From Desmodus rotundus (taxonomy: Eukaryota > Chordata > Mammalia > Chiroptera > Phyllostomidae), in assembly GCF_022682495.2 (NCBI RefSeq), contig NC_071396.1, positions 17,605,735 through 17,669,734 on the forward strand: a DNA stretch of 64,000 nucleotides, written 5' to 3'. Positions 9,584 to 21,935 of the stretch are shown in pieces. A model generated the notes under the pieces. The model saw nothing but the letters and a program-made list of their open reading frames with translations. It was not told where the DNA came from and did no database searches. Position 1 is the first letter of the stretch. Each line of letters begins with the position of its first letter. A program made the position numbers and the translations under genes.

Positions 9584-11633
9584 TATTATATAGAATTAAT
9601 AATTCTTGTACTATTAAATTTATAATATATTAATACATACATAACACACAGTTAATATTTTGTATGACATACAAGCATTTACCGTTAAGATATATGGTAT
9701 ATTCATAATTATTAGATAAATATATTAGTTTATTATTTATAAATATACCATATATAATTATAAACAATTAAGTATATGTATGCACTTTTATTATTAAATA
9801 TACTCTTTTAAAGGCATAACCAATATTTAAAACATTGCTTACTAGAATCTTCATATTATAAAAATGAGGTGTTACTTCACACTGTTTTATAATGATAAAG
9901 TATCTTTAAGAAACATTTAGGAAAGACCATGAATAAAATAATTATCCACATCCTCTAAAAATAAGAATAAAATGTGTATTTAAAATAGTTGACCAAACTG
10001 CTAATTAAATAAGTGGAAAATAGTCTAGTGTTTATATATTTCCAAAAATAACATGAATTGTAAAGCAGTTATAAGGAAATAGCACCACCATACTCTTTTG
10101 TAGGTGTAAATTTATAAAAACATTCTGTAAGATATAATTTAAAGCCATTTACTGTGCATATTTTATATAGAAATTTATCAAACAAAAATAATCAGATGTC
10201 CCCAAAGATACATGATTGAAAATTTTTATTAAAGGTTTATATTTAGAAAGTGATGTAAACAAGTTATATTGAGAACCCACTAAGCTTTGACAGAGAAGAG
10301 GCTGCCAGACGGAAGACCAGCTCCGCACTGGAGCAGGGCGCGGTGACCATCTGCAGGAGTCTGGAAAATGCTTTGTGGTGAATGGTCGGTAAAAAACTGC
10401 TTCACGCACACACAAAGTTCCAGTAGACATAGCACCAGCTCTCCTTAGACGTAAGACCATGAGGTTTTCTCACTTTATTCTTCATTACTTTTGTAGTTTT
10501 CAAAATTGTTATGTCTGTATAGTTATTTTACAAGAAAAAAATTGAGAACTTCAAACTTTTTAGAAGTAAGAGATATTTCACGGTTGGAGATAAGACAGGT
10601 AGCAGAGGTCTGCAGCCCATTTCCTGTTAACAGGGGATTCCTGGGAAAGCAAGAAAGGGGTAAGGTGGTCAAATCCCTCGCCATCACGTGAGTGGCAGTC
10701 CTCGGGGCGCAGGCCCGGCTGAGTCCTGGTCTGTGGGACGCCCCTAAGGACGGTCCTGGCCAGTCCAGGTGAGTGGGAACTGAAAGCAGAGGGTCCACAT
10801 CCAAAAGGCCCCTTTGCGCAAGTGCTACATCCAGCAGACCCTCCGTCACGTGTTCATTTCGAAATAAAGCGACTGGTGATGCAAGAAGAAAGGGACCCTT
10901 GGCATTAGTAGTACGATTTGGTAGTAGTTACACCTATGATTCCTCTAAGTCTGACTTGACCTGACATTTGTGTTGTCTAATAATCCAGTGTTAAAGCTGC
11001 AAACGTAGGGCATGAACTCGAGCTGCTGGGTACGTCAACGATGGTGTGGAAACGCTGGATAATGCTCTGCACGAGCGCAATCAAAATAGCACAGGCCGAC
11101 TCCCCACCTTACCCACCTCGCTTTTGTACCGCCTGTCACAAAATCCCCTTCTGGCGCATGAAGTCTGGTTTATGTTCAATTAGAGCAACCAGCGGGTGGT
11201 GAAGACGGCTCCTTTGCCCTGCCTGGGTCCCTTTGTATCTCAGTTAAGAACAGGAAGAGATGCACGCGTCTCGCGCACAACACTATGCGACCCTTGAGAC
11301 AGTCACACAGGGTCTAAGGAATCTCGCAGCAGGTTTTGTTCCTTAGCTACCATAAGATGTTTATTCAGAGAGATCGAGCACAGCTGGTGTTTCCTCTAAA
11401 TCCTGCAGGAAGAAGTGAACATAAGGTCACAGCTAAAGAATGATCTTATTTTTTTTTCCTCTGAGAAGCTGAGCCCTATATCTTAGCAAAGCAGTGACTG
11501 GGAATTTACAATAAGAATTTGTTAAAGAAATAGCTATAAATACAAGACCTTGGGAAGCTACCCTATTAGGATGATTAATGTACATAACTTTTAAATGATT
11601 CTTATCAGATAATTGTGTGCACACAGACTCCTT
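9584..11633. other. AT-rich then mixed unique sequence, no gene seen
   Basis: 9584-10250 is strongly AT-rich. 10260-10450 and 10680-10860 are more GC-rich with scattered CpG, but no domain or splice-bounded open frame stands out. No repeat family recognised. Confidence 0.45.
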
Positions 11634-11657
11634 CACACACACACACACACACACACA
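11634..11657 (+). repeat. (CA)n microsatellite
   Basis: Twelve uninterrupted CA units. Confidence 0.97.
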
Positions 11658-12646
11658 AATGATGTCTGTTAGCTACTCGTGAATTTATAGTCCCTGAGAC
11701 CTGAGTTTTACTCTCTTTTGGGGGACTTCACTTCCTAGCTCATCAGCTGCAAAGGAGATACAGTCTCCTATTTCCTCTTGCTTCAGACAGGTTGGACACA
11801 TTAATCAATATGCACACAGAGCCTGCATCTCTGCACTCAGCGTTTTCCTAATAGCCACCCTCTTGGCTTCGTGTGGTGTCTAGGACATGATTTCACTTGT
11901 AATGAGCACCTGCGGAGCACACACCAGGAGGAGGTACCGGTCACATCGCAGCACGTACCACGACAGGGGCTGGGAATGAGTATGCTTGTTCAGAGGCTGT
12001 ATTTTGTCACGTTACGTTTATGACAAAACATAAATTTTAAAATGTGTCAGGGAAACCGGAGTTGCTGCCACCTCTACCTTGAGATCATTAAATGCCTCCC
12101 AAATGTTGTAATTTAATGAAAACATTGTAGGGCTCCAATTTTTGTGCACAGTTAAAACAGGTACTCAAAAATTATAGGATTGATATCTTTATTACTAAAT
12201 GTACCTTTCACTGTGTTGAAATGCCAAGAGATGATGAATCTGGCCGTGAATTAAACAGTTCAAGTAAACTTTAATGCTAGCATTATTTTCTGAAAAAATA
12301 AAATACAATTTGAGAAAATTTTGTTTCACACAAAGAAGAGTTCAATTACTATTAAATAACTAAAATTAACATTTGTTTTAAGGTGGGAAGACTCCTGATG
12401 GGGATTTGCTATAATAGTACTTTCTTTTCCCCTGTCATTGGACGTACGAATGGGGAAGCCATTCCACAATGGTATAGCAGAGCACAATTGGAAAACATCT
12501 CTTTGAAAAACTGTATTTTGCACATTTACTTCCCTTTGAGAACAATGATACAAAAATATTTTGTATATACTCCAATATAAGCAGATTGTAATTTCGGAGG
12601 AATTTTGAGCATTTAGCATATTACATTTACATCTGATTTCTTACAC
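11658..12646. other. Unique non-coding sequence
   Basis: Ordinary AT-leaning DNA. No gene or named repeat recognised on either strand. Confidence 0.45.
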
Positions 12647-12851
12647 CTGATGCCTATTTTTCCCAAATCTCCGTGGTCCAGGCATTAGTCTGATTCCTCT
12701 ATCTTGGCTGCAGTGGAGCGGATAACCTCCATCCCCGGGCACAGCCAAATCCATCTCCACCGCGCCACTGACTCCTCCGGGACCTGGCTTTGCGTCTGCG
12801 TTGCCATCTGGCAGGCATCTCACTGGATTGTCTTTATTCTTTTCTGGAAGG
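12647..12851 (-). other. Exon-like block with open frame and both splice signals (candidate, unidentified)
   Basis: On the minus strand a long T-rich tract (TATACTTTTTTTCTTATTGC) leads into TTTAAACAG, a good 3' splice site, just before base 12851. The following 205 bases stay open in one frame (LPEKNKDNPVRCLPDGNADA ... RRFGKNRHQ) and end at CATCAG followed by GTGTAAGA, a good 5' splice site at 12646-12639. GC and CpG rise inside the block relative to its AT-rich flanks. The open frame extends into the upstream flank, so openness alone is weak evidence. I do not recognise the peptide; it could be an exon of an unidentified gene or lncRNA, or chance. Confidence 0.3.
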
Positions 12852-14176
12852 CTGTTTAAAGCAATAAGAAAAAAAGTATAGTGGACCCAACAAAACTCAG
12901 CCACTCCAGTCCTAATGCAGAGCCTCAAGGTCGCAGTGACCTTCATCCACTGGGTAAATAAACAAAGAACATCAGGTGTTAATCCGTGAGCTGATCTGTA
13001 TTGAGTGCTCGCAGAGGCTTTTGAAAAATTTTTCTCCACAAAGTAGATGCAGCTTAAGTTCTAAGCTTAATGCAGCTCTTTAATTCTCACATGTGTCTGA
13101 GATTGTCTAATTAAGCAACTCCAGGAAATCTTTTTCTTCTCTCCAAACTTTGACATTAAATGCTACAGATCTCTAAGAGTGTCACAATCAATGGGTATGT
13201 TATATTATTCCAGAAAGCAGTACAGCAACATATTATGATATGGTGAGTTTCCATACCATTGTTAATTTTTAACAATAATGAGAGGAACATAAAAATATCG
13301 ATGGGATTGGAGTGTTGTTGTTGCTCATGTTTGTAATTTGAAGCCCATGAGGGAGACACTGGATTCAATGTTCATAATGCCCGGTGCTACATTTGATTTA
13401 ATACAAAGTTTCCACCATGCCAAAATCATCTCTTTATTATTCAAAAATAAATCAATTTGTTGTCCGGTGCCAATTTGTGTACAAGGAAGTAATATATTGG
13501 AGACAGCCCAAGCCCTGAGTCCTTTAGCATGTCAGCTACCACCTGAGGCCACAGGCTACCGCAGGTCAGGGCAGGTAACCTTGAGATGGAGCAGCCTTGG
13601 ACCCACTCCAAAGCTAAGTCCACTCTCACCTCCAGGGTCCCAAAACCACTCTGAAGGGCGCCCCACAGGTGCCTGACCCCAGGAAGTGGGCAACTTTAGG
13701 AGGCAAGTATCGTTGGCATAGACTTTTCCCTTAAAATACATGAGGATGTGTCCTGGACCAAGAGGAGCACTTGGCTTGGGGATGACACTTGACACCACTC
13801 TCAACAACCCCTAGTGCTGTGACCACAGAAAAGTCTCCCAGGACCTAGGGACTTCGATTCTCTATTTGATACAAATGCACATCATTGTCTCCTTGGCCTC
13901 TCAGTTTTAGCAAGCAGAAAGATTCCAAAACCTTACCACTCTGCTTCGTGCCATGGAGAGGCCAGCCTTGCCACCTCCAACGAGCGCCTTCAAGGGTGCT
14001 CCTTTGCACCGGAACCTGTGCGACAGCTGCTGGCTCCAGGACTGGCTCCCCCTCCCAGGAAGTCGCGGGATATGCTCTCTACAAACGCCAGTTTTCTGAG
14101 TTGCCTTATCAAACTTGTGATTTCACAGCAGACCTCCTTTCTAACGAGACTGGGAGTTCTTCCTGTCCTTCGAAAA
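12852..14176. other. Unique non-coding sequence
   Basis: No gene recognised. Sequence from 13490 to 14150 is moderately GC-rich, with several overlapping short open frames but no domain, splice pattern or repeat family I can support. Confidence 0.45.
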
Positions 14177-14184
14177 CTATCAGA

Positions 14185-14404
14185 GGCCCTGGCTCGTGTG
14201 GCTCAGTGGATTGAGCACCAGACTGTGAAGCAAGGGGTCACCAGTTTGATTCCCAGTCAGGGCACATGCCTGGGTTGCGAGCCAGGCTCCCAGTAGGGAG
14301 CACATGACAGGCAACCACACATTGATGTTTCTCTCCCTCTCTTCCCCTCTCCCTTCCCCTCTCCTTAAAAATAAGTAAATAAAATCTTAAAAAAAAAAAA
14401 AACC
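14185..14404 (+). mobile_element. VES-type bat SINE, full length
   Basis: Starts GGCCCTGGCTCGTGTGGCTC with the A box at TGGCTCAGTGGATTGAG and the B box at AGTTTGATTCCCAGTCA. These are followed by the family-typical GGGCACATGCCTGGGTTG, CAACCACACATTGATGTTTC, a CT-rich run and an A-rich tail. CTATCAGA is repeated at 14177-14184 and 14405-14412. The clean structure makes this the best reference copy in the window. Confidence 0.96.
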
Positions 14405-14412
14405 CTATCAGA

Positions 14413-16184
14413 ATGTGGCGGTGTGAGGGGGGGTCCACGCATGTGTGGTTTCTTCTAAGTTGCAGGAAATCACACCCCTTTCCTGCCTGCAGTGAGAGAA
14501 TCAGAATTGTTCACAGTCAGTTTGCTATCCATACCTTATAAAAACACACAAAGAAGCAACCTATTTAAGAGTAAGGATGCCTGATGCCGGTTGAAACTGA
14601 GGCCCCAGGGTCTGGGCTCAGTCTGGGTTCTCAGCTCAGTCAGCAGCGGGGAAGGGTCCTCAGGCGGAAGTAGTCCCTGGGTTTCGAAAGGCAGTTGGTT
14701 CCTTTGATTAGGAAACAGGTCAACAGTCTACTTTATGGTTTTCACCAGGGCGACCAGCAGATTGGGAGCCATCATTTCTTCCTAGCCAGGCTTGCTGCTC
14801 AGGCTCAGCTGGAGAGGGGACATTCTCTTGTTGGTGGGGTGACACTTAGAAACAAACACAGTAGACAGTGCGAAAAACAAAAACAAAACTCCCCAAATAA
14901 ATTTATCTGCGAAATTCGTATTAGTGCGGAATTTGAGCTCTGATCTACCATATTCGTGGAACAGAACGTTAGTATTTCCCAAAGAACGCTAGTATTTCAG
15001 TGTTAATCCTTTGCAGTTTGTAACTTAGAAATCCCCTTGGAGAAATCAGCTCTGCAGTTTGGCTTCGAACATTTCCATTAAGATTTACTGTTTACCCTCT
15101 GATGTCTGATGGGTCTTTGGATTTCTTTGCAAACTGAGAGCCCTTTTGTTTAAACTGCAAAGTGTTGGGATGTTCAATGGCTTTGCCGGTGTGGTCACCA
15201 CCCTGCTCTGAACTAGTGGGATAAGAGTCACAGAAGACAGTTGCCACGTTTCTAGCAACATATAAGGCACCAGTGCTGGCACATTAAAGATACTGATTAA
15301 TTTTTAAAGCAACATAGATCCGGTTTTCGAACTTGCTAATACACTCCTATTTGAAATGAGTAAACCATGGAATGCCTGGAGCCTGAGGTAGGGTTACAGG
15401 AAGCGCCTGCTTCTGAGGAATCAGGAGAAACCAGCAACTCGCCAGCCGCCAGCCATGCATGTCCCCAGAAGTCTGCTTGCTGGCCCGAATCTTCTGCACT
15501 GAAAAACTAAACTCACTAACCCGTTGAGCACAAGCAGAGCATTGCAGAGTCGATCGTGCTGCTTTAGGAATATTAAGCGAGCTCCTTTCAGAGACATGGG
15601 ATTTTCACTAAGTCCTAGCCTGGGAAAATAACGGTAATACCTGGAACTGGGAGGAGACTATAGACTGAAAATTGATCAGAAAGCAATGAAAGGGCAATTT
15701 AGAAAATAAAAGTCACTCTATTTTTGTGTGAATATATCTAAAACCTCTGACACTCGCTTGCCTGCTTGCTGGGCTCAGGTTATTTTGGATAATTGGTATA
15801 TCACTCATCGCTCACAGCTTGGCCCCTGCACAGTATGCGCTGCACTGGGTTACCAGAGGGCTAACGGCAGCACCCTGAGTTGAAAAGCTTTGCAATATAT
15901 TGGGAAATATAGAACACAGAAACAAGTACAAAATAATAAAACATACCAGAAGCTGCAGCCCATACAGATTAGTACCTAGGTAAAAAGTAGAATGGGAGAG
16001 GTTATTTAGAGAAAGCTGACGTTGAAGTAATTTTGAACTAAAGAAATGAAAACAACTGGGATAGAAAACATAATTAAATTCAGCATAATGCACAGTCATC
16101 AGGTGTGGAGTATGTGGTAGGCACTGAGGGAGGCCCCGGGAATGCCAGCTCGAACCCCTGATGTCAGACAACACAAGAGGGAAC
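14413..16184. other. Unique non-coding sequence
   Basis: No gene recognised. A 120-codon open frame on the minus strand (16174-15812) has no recognisable domain and no splice context, and is treated as chance. Confidence 0.45.
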
Positions 16185-16325
16185 CTGTCATGGCCACAAG
16201 GTGACAGATGGGTATTAGACTGACTGGGGTGGTCATTTCATCAGATATATAAATGTCCAGGGGCTACATTGTGCGCCTGGAACTAACGCTGTGTGTCAAC
16301 TCTCACCGAAAAGTTAAAAAGAGAG
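16185..16325 (+). mobile_element. Ancient L1M 3'UTR remnant
   Basis: The segment resembles the 3' end of old mammalian L1M elements: ATTAGACTGACTGGGGTGGT, then CATTTCATCAGATATATAAATG, then TTGTGCGCCTGGAACTAACG and TGTGTGTCAACTCTC, matching the GTACACCTGAAACTAA...TGTATGTCAACTAT pattern of L1MA/MB tails, with the A-rich end at 16314-16325. It is strongly diverged and no TSD is seen. Confidence 0.6.
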
Positions 16326-18814
16326 GGAACTGGTCATACTTAGTACAACACAGGAATTTTTGCTGGGATGATCATTCTGTATTGGGGGATGAGAAGAAAT
16401 GAGGCCGGTGAGATAGAAAGGTCCGACTAGAACACACAGTCGGCATTTAAAGCAGCCATGTGATCACAGACGAGGGGTCAAAAGTGCCCGGCCTGGAAAT
16501 GCCTCAGACAATCATGTCCTTAGAGCGATTCTGACTGGCAGTGGCCCTGCAGCCTCCGTCGGTACTCAGCGACCGTTTGGGGTGTCACAATGACTATGTG
16601 GCCATCCAAATCAAGCCTTAAGGGAGCCAGGGCGACACATGCCCCTAAACCCATACTGTGTTCCAGCACAGTCTAAGGCACTCCCCTCCCTGGAGCAAGG
16701 CTGTCAGCGCTGATCCCAGCGAGCAGGAGCCAGTGTCGAGAGTCCCCAGTCATAAGCAAATGTTTCTTTCTTGATGTTACTACCACAGAGCACTGGAACT
16801 GCTGGCCTGCCGTTCACCTGTGTGACTCGGCAGTGGGAAGCAGACAATGTACGTACAATGTATGTACACTTCCCAGCCCAGTCAAGGAACGCTTTTCACA
16901 GATGGCTGAGGCTGCAGGAGTATAAAGGGTCCTGAGGCCCAGCTAACTCCTTCCCCTTGTGTAGGAGGGCTGGGCTTCAATTCTGCCCCTCAGTCTTTCT
17001 CCAGGGATGCATGCAGGACAGCAGAACCAAGACATGCCATTTGCAAATTAGGGGCCTGCATCTCATCACCAGGGCCAAGCCCCCGGGGAGGGTCCCAGCA
17101 CAGAAAGCAGCTTTGAAAGAGACAAGGCAAGTCCATCCCTGCTGAAACCCCAGCTCCCTAAAGATCTGGGCTGCGCTGACATTTAGGGAGCAACATGTAG
17201 ACTCCTTGAGATATCCCAACACAGGCATATACTTCAAAAAATTAACAATACTGCCAACGTCATCACGCCAGGGGGTCCTGGTACTAAAGTGACGGGTTCA
17301 CTGATTTGACAGATTGAATCTAAGTGTCACTTGGCACCAAGTGGATTGAGAATATTACAGTGGAGTTCTCGAGCATGTTATTTGTCTGTGTGTTTCAATA
17401 TTCTACTTGATTCATTAATGAATGAACAAGCAGATAGATGAGGAGCTATTTTAAAATGCTTTCGAAGAACAAAGGTGTTTAGAGTCCGTTTTGAAAGGGC
17501 TGCCTACATAAGATTGGTAAATTGGAAAGCTGGCTCACTTTTTACAGGTCATGAACTCCCAGAAGCCTATCAGTTTTTGCAGATGAAATGCTGACCTTGG
17601 AGGATGTATTGGCTGAGGAAGGTTGGCCAAATTAACTGCCACAATACATCTCTGATGACTCAAGCAGGCTTGTTAGAACGTGTGTGAACTTGATGGAAGG
17701 CTCCTATCATCATTTGCCTCTTTCCAATGTGGGACACATTTTTGTTTCACAGGGAACATTTCCTCTGTCATATTCATTTTCTGTTTCTTACCATATATGT
17801 TCCCAGTAAAGCAAACACAGCCTCCGGCCCAGATACATTTACACAATAGACTCCAACAGTCCCCACGACCTAGCTCTTCCAGTCCCCTCATTATTCTCAC
17901 CTGAAAGTTTGTGGGGAGTGGTTAACCCAGTGTCACAGCCCTCAGAAGCAGGGATGGAGCTGGACTCCATGGTTCCTGACTTCTGTTAGGACTCTGCCCA
18001 GTACATCTTACTGTTCATCCATGCAAAAACTGTAAAGCTTTTCAAGCAGTCATTAACTTTATGCGTTTCATGTAGGACATTCCCCAGAGAAAGAAAAAAC
18101 TTCCCAGTGGAATTCTCACCATGCGGTTGTCATGGTGCGTCATTTCCGGACTCCTTAGGTTACGTCATCACCAAGGTGTTAAAGCTGAACTGGAGTGGGG
18201 ACCAGGTAAAGTGATCATTCTAACTGCTGCCATGGTAGGAAGGAAACGGAAGGCAGGGCTGCTCAGGATTCACTTCCTGGATCCTGAGAACTCTACATTC
18301 CCAGCAAGCACAGCCTGGCTGAAAGCAAAGACTGAACTACGGGAGTTGTAAAACGCCTGGAATTTCGTGATCCTGGGAAGTGACCCTGAGAACTGATGGC
18401 TATGCCTGGCTTGCAAACCTGAAGATGATAGTTCTTCAGAACCACCCCCTTCTTGCCCTCCTCCTGAGCCCTGCAAATCCACACAGAGTGCTCCTCCCCC
18501 TGCCCCTGGGGATGGGCATCAGCCCTGTCTTCTCAGGCAGAGAACCAGGACTAAAGTTTCCGGTGCCCACAGAAGGTCATCTGGAGGGACTGTCAGGGAA
18601 GCTCTGAGAGCCACCTCTGAATTAAGAACAAGTCACATTTGCATTGAAAAAAAAAAGCCTAAAAATATGGGGTTTGGATTATGTTTCTTTCTTCCTTCCC
18701 TTATTTTATCAGAAAAAGCATGCTAACACTCAATAATGACTGTTGTAGATATACAGTATATTTATCTAGTAATATATCTCTAGACATAGCTATAGATACA
18801 GAGATATAGATTTG
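16326..18814. other. Unique sequence with a hairpin and a possible MIR remnant
   Basis: No gene recognised. A palindromic hairpin lies at 17739-17817 (listed separately). 17915-17995 (GTTAACCCAGTGTCACAGCC, then GGAGCTGGACTCC) loosely resembles the central part of a MIR SINE, but the match is too weak to call. 18790-18814 is an AT/GATA-like lead-in to the minisatellite. Confidence 0.45.
17739..17817. repeat. Imperfect palindrome / hairpin
   Basis: Arms 17739-17759 and 17797-17817 are inverted repeats: 17 of 21 positions pair by Watson-Crick rules and one more as G-T, with a 37-base AT-rich loop. It may be the remnant of a small MITE. No TA or 8-bp duplication was identified. Confidence 0.7.
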
Positions 18815-19305
18815 AAATGTGGCTGTGGATGTGGATGATGTGGATGATGTGGATGTGCATGTGGATGATGTGGATGTGGATGATGGGGATGCAGATATGG
18901 ATGTGGATGATGTGGATGATGAGGATAATGTGGATGTGGCTGTGGATCTGGATGTGGATGATGTGGATGATGTGGATGATGTGGATGATGTGGATGATGT
19001 GGATGTGGATGTGGGTCTGGATGTGGATGATGTGGATGATGTGGATGTGGATGATGGGGATGCGGATATGGATGTGGATGATGTGGATGATGAAGATAAT
19101 GTGGATGTGGATATGGATGTGGATGATGTGGATGATGTGGATGTGGATGTGGATGATGTGGATGATGTGGATGTGGCTGTGCGATGATCTGGATGTGGAT
19201 GTGGATGATGTGAATGATCTGGATGTGGGTCTGGATGTGGATGATGTGGATGATGTGGATGTGGCTGTGGTTGTGGATCTGGATGTGGATGTGGACAGAG
19301 ACCCA
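18815..19305 (+). repeat. GATGTG/GATGATGTG minisatellite with ~171-bp higher-order repeat
   Basis: About 490 bases are built from 6-base (GATGTG) and 9-base (GATGATGTG) units, with variants such as GGGGATGCAGATATG. The plus strand is nearly free of C. A rare variant block recurs: GCAGATATGG at 18891 and GCGGATATGG at 19062, 171 bases apart, with closely matching flanks including GATGAGGATAATG/GATGAAGATAATG. Because both unit sizes are multiples of three, one frame reads Asp-Val-Asp and another Met-Trp-Met for long stretches. No evidence suggests these are translated. Confidence 0.95.
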
Positions 19306-19316
19306 GACCCAGAAGT

Positions 19317-19596
19317 CAGAGATTTTCTGCCTTTCTCATCTCACAGCACACATAAACTAATTACTAAAATTCTGCAGCACACCAAAACATATGCTTTTTA
19401 CCAATCTGACAAAAAATAGAAATAATTTTGATTCATTCATACTGAATGGCAATTGTAGTGTCGGATGTTGTCATCTTTCATTTGACAATCTGAGGGGACG
19501 GAGAGCAGTGCCCCTGACCTAACAGTCAGGTGTGGCATGTTTTACAAATTCTTGTGGCGCCCCAGTGTGCTGCGGCACACCAGTTGAAAATCTCTG
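19317..19596 (+). mobile_element. Non-autonomous hAT DNA transposon
   Basis: The left end CAGAGATTTTC (19317-19327) is perfectly inverted at the right end GAAAATCTCTG (19586-19596). Inside the right end, CCAGTGTGCTGCGGCACACC is the hallmark GTGTGCCGCGGCACAC-type subterminal sequence of hAT/Charlie-like elements. The 280-bp body has no coding capacity. The 8-bp target duplication is not recognisable (CCAGAAGT against CCTTAGGG), suggesting age or disruption of the left flank by the adjoining minisatellite. Confidence 0.75.
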
Positions 19597-21924
19597 CCTT
19601 AGGGGTTTAGTTGTGGCTCGATGTTGTCCGTATGTTACTCAGCTCAGTGAAGTGGAGAGAACTTCCAAGCACTATATTCCAGGGGTGGGTTACCTGCCGG
19701 AGACCTGAGCAGGAGTAGGGTGTAGGGAAAATGCCTGACTCCAGGGGCTCCTACAAAGGTGGGTAACATAAAGACAGACAACTCCGGAGGTTTTAAAGAT
19801 TCGCCTCTAATTTTTTGGCAAATATATTTATCATGTGTGGTCAAATTACGTTCATTTTCTTATTCCCAGCTGGGGACTAATGTCAGTTCTCTTTTTTTAA
19901 ATAGAGAAGTAGATATTGTCCCTTTTTCTCCTGTATTTTCCAAGAACTACCAGTAGTCCACAATTTTCAAAGTGTCCCTAGAAAATATACTTTCACTTGC
20001 TGACCCTGGGGTGAAATGCTGAAGATACAGGTTCTCGTCGTGTCTGTTGTGGGTGATGACAACAGAGCGATGGGGAGAAAGTGGTGAGTGAGTGTCACGT
20101 GTTCTTTTGGGTCCTGCTCAAACTGACCGAGCAGAGTGACCGAGTCTGCAGTACCGGATGGTGGTACAGCGGAGAGTATTTTTATATAGTTGCAGTACTG
20201 GCAAACCCCTCAGCCAATTCCACTAAGAGCTACTCGGTGACATCTGAAGGGACCCGTGACCCGGCCGCTGCGCTGTGAGAGCCCGGCCCTGGGTCTGTGG
20301 ACCCGTTTCCTCTTCAGTTTCGTCTGATGAATGCACCTGCCAGTGGGAGTTTTCCTGACACCCAGCTTTTCGTCCTCGGGGAAGGAATGATAAAACTGTT
20401 AGCAGGCTATTTCAAATATTTGCAAACATTTTACCCTAGGTGTATAGATTAAGGAGGGGGTGTGTACGTATAGATATAACTTTCTGCCATCCAAATACGT
20501 TCTCAGTCGTTGGTACTGTTAAGCATTGCCTAGTATCCAAATCAGTTCTCCTGGGGAAACAAAGATCTCTGACCAATTTACACTAAACTAACGCTCGATG
20601 TTGAACTAACCAGAGAGTAACCAGGCGATCTGATGCTTGTTCTCTACAACAGGAAAACCTATTTCTTGCTTGAATACAGTATGAGCTAAGTGGCTTCCCT
20701 TGATCAGTAAATATTCCAGTGGCAGCTTGGCAGCCTGGAAATGCTTTTCACTGACCAGCAGTGAGATGGGGCTCTGTTCCCCCAGGGAAATCTTCCATCT
20801 AGCTAGGACTCACCCACGCAGCTGATGAGCGCTGTGCTGAACCAGCTCCAGCGGAATTGATTTCCTTTGTACCACCACCAACACTTTCCGGTTATCTCTT
20901 TCCTCCGCACCCTTCCCCTAGGATCCTGTAGAACAAAGAGGAAGCTTTGGGGCAGGTCCCAAATGCTCAGCTGCTGGGAACAGTTTTCTTGCAGAGACAT
21001 GTCTGCAGCAATGCCTGATGAGAAATGTTGCTAATTAGAACGGTTCAGCAACCACAGCATCTATTCGCGTACTTTCCAGAAAATATCCATATTTCTGGGC
21101 CTCATGGAATACTCTCATGTTTTAAATGATTTTAGTGGTTCTGGCAGAGGTGGCATTAAAGACTATTTCCTTGAGAGAATACATGAGGTGATTCCTTCAA
21201 GGAACACATTTTTTGATATTCAGCTTCTGATCCCTTTCATATAGTTAAAGCTAACCCCAGTGCACACGCTGTGAGAGCACAGCTGACTGATACGAATAAC
21301 TAATGAAAAGCACAGCTGAGACATTCAAAGTATGAAATTATTTTAGTGCATTTATTGTGATGGCGTTTCTGGTTTTGGCAAGTCAAAATCTCAGCATAAT
21401 TCAAATATTTTTGGGTTGCTATTATTCTACTTCTACTGTATTCAAAGTACAATATTCTGACTCTCACTTTCCTAATTTTGAATTTGACCTGAAATCACAT
21501 TTTTATTTTTGGCCAACTAGATAAAAGAGCAACATGTACTGCGTATGGAAAGCTGGTAAATGCCTTTCGCGTGGCAGAAAGAGTCAGGCCACCATAGCAG
21601 GCTGGCGGTTTTTAGTTCACGAGAGGAGGAATGCTCCTCCCACTGAGACAAGAAAGAAGGAAAATTGAGTGAAGGATTAAATGTATTCATGACTAAACAG
21701 GAGGTGAAGTGATTCTTGTCATTGCTAATGAGGTCTGAGTTTTATATGCAAGATGCTAATGTATCTCTTGAGAAAATGCTGGAGAGACCTTAGGTTCAGT
21801 GTGTTCTCTGAGCAACCAGTTTTTAATTTAGGGAGTGTTGATTTAGCTCTTAAGAACTTGTAACAATAGACTCCAAACTTTTACTTATTTCTTTAACTTA
21901 GCTAATGCTTTGTTATTGGAAGGT
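19597..21924. other. Unique non-coding sequence
   Basis: About 2.3 kb with no gene, RNA or repeat I can support. Base composition is ordinary for the window. Confidence 0.45.
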
Positions 21925-21935
21925 GTGCCTTGCAG

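Noticed and set aside
14185..14260. tRNA gene
   Set aside because: The A and B boxes belong to the tRNA-derived half of a VES SINE; no cloverleaf with a proper anticodon and acceptor stem was seen.
15812..16174. 120-codon minus-strand open frame
   Set aside because: No domain, no splice signals, atypical composition for a mammalian exon.
18817..19419. 200-codon Met/Trp-rich open frame and overlapping Asp/Val-rich frame
   Set aside because: Both arise from translating the GATGTG/GATGATGTG minisatellite; there is no splice, promoter or conservation evidence.
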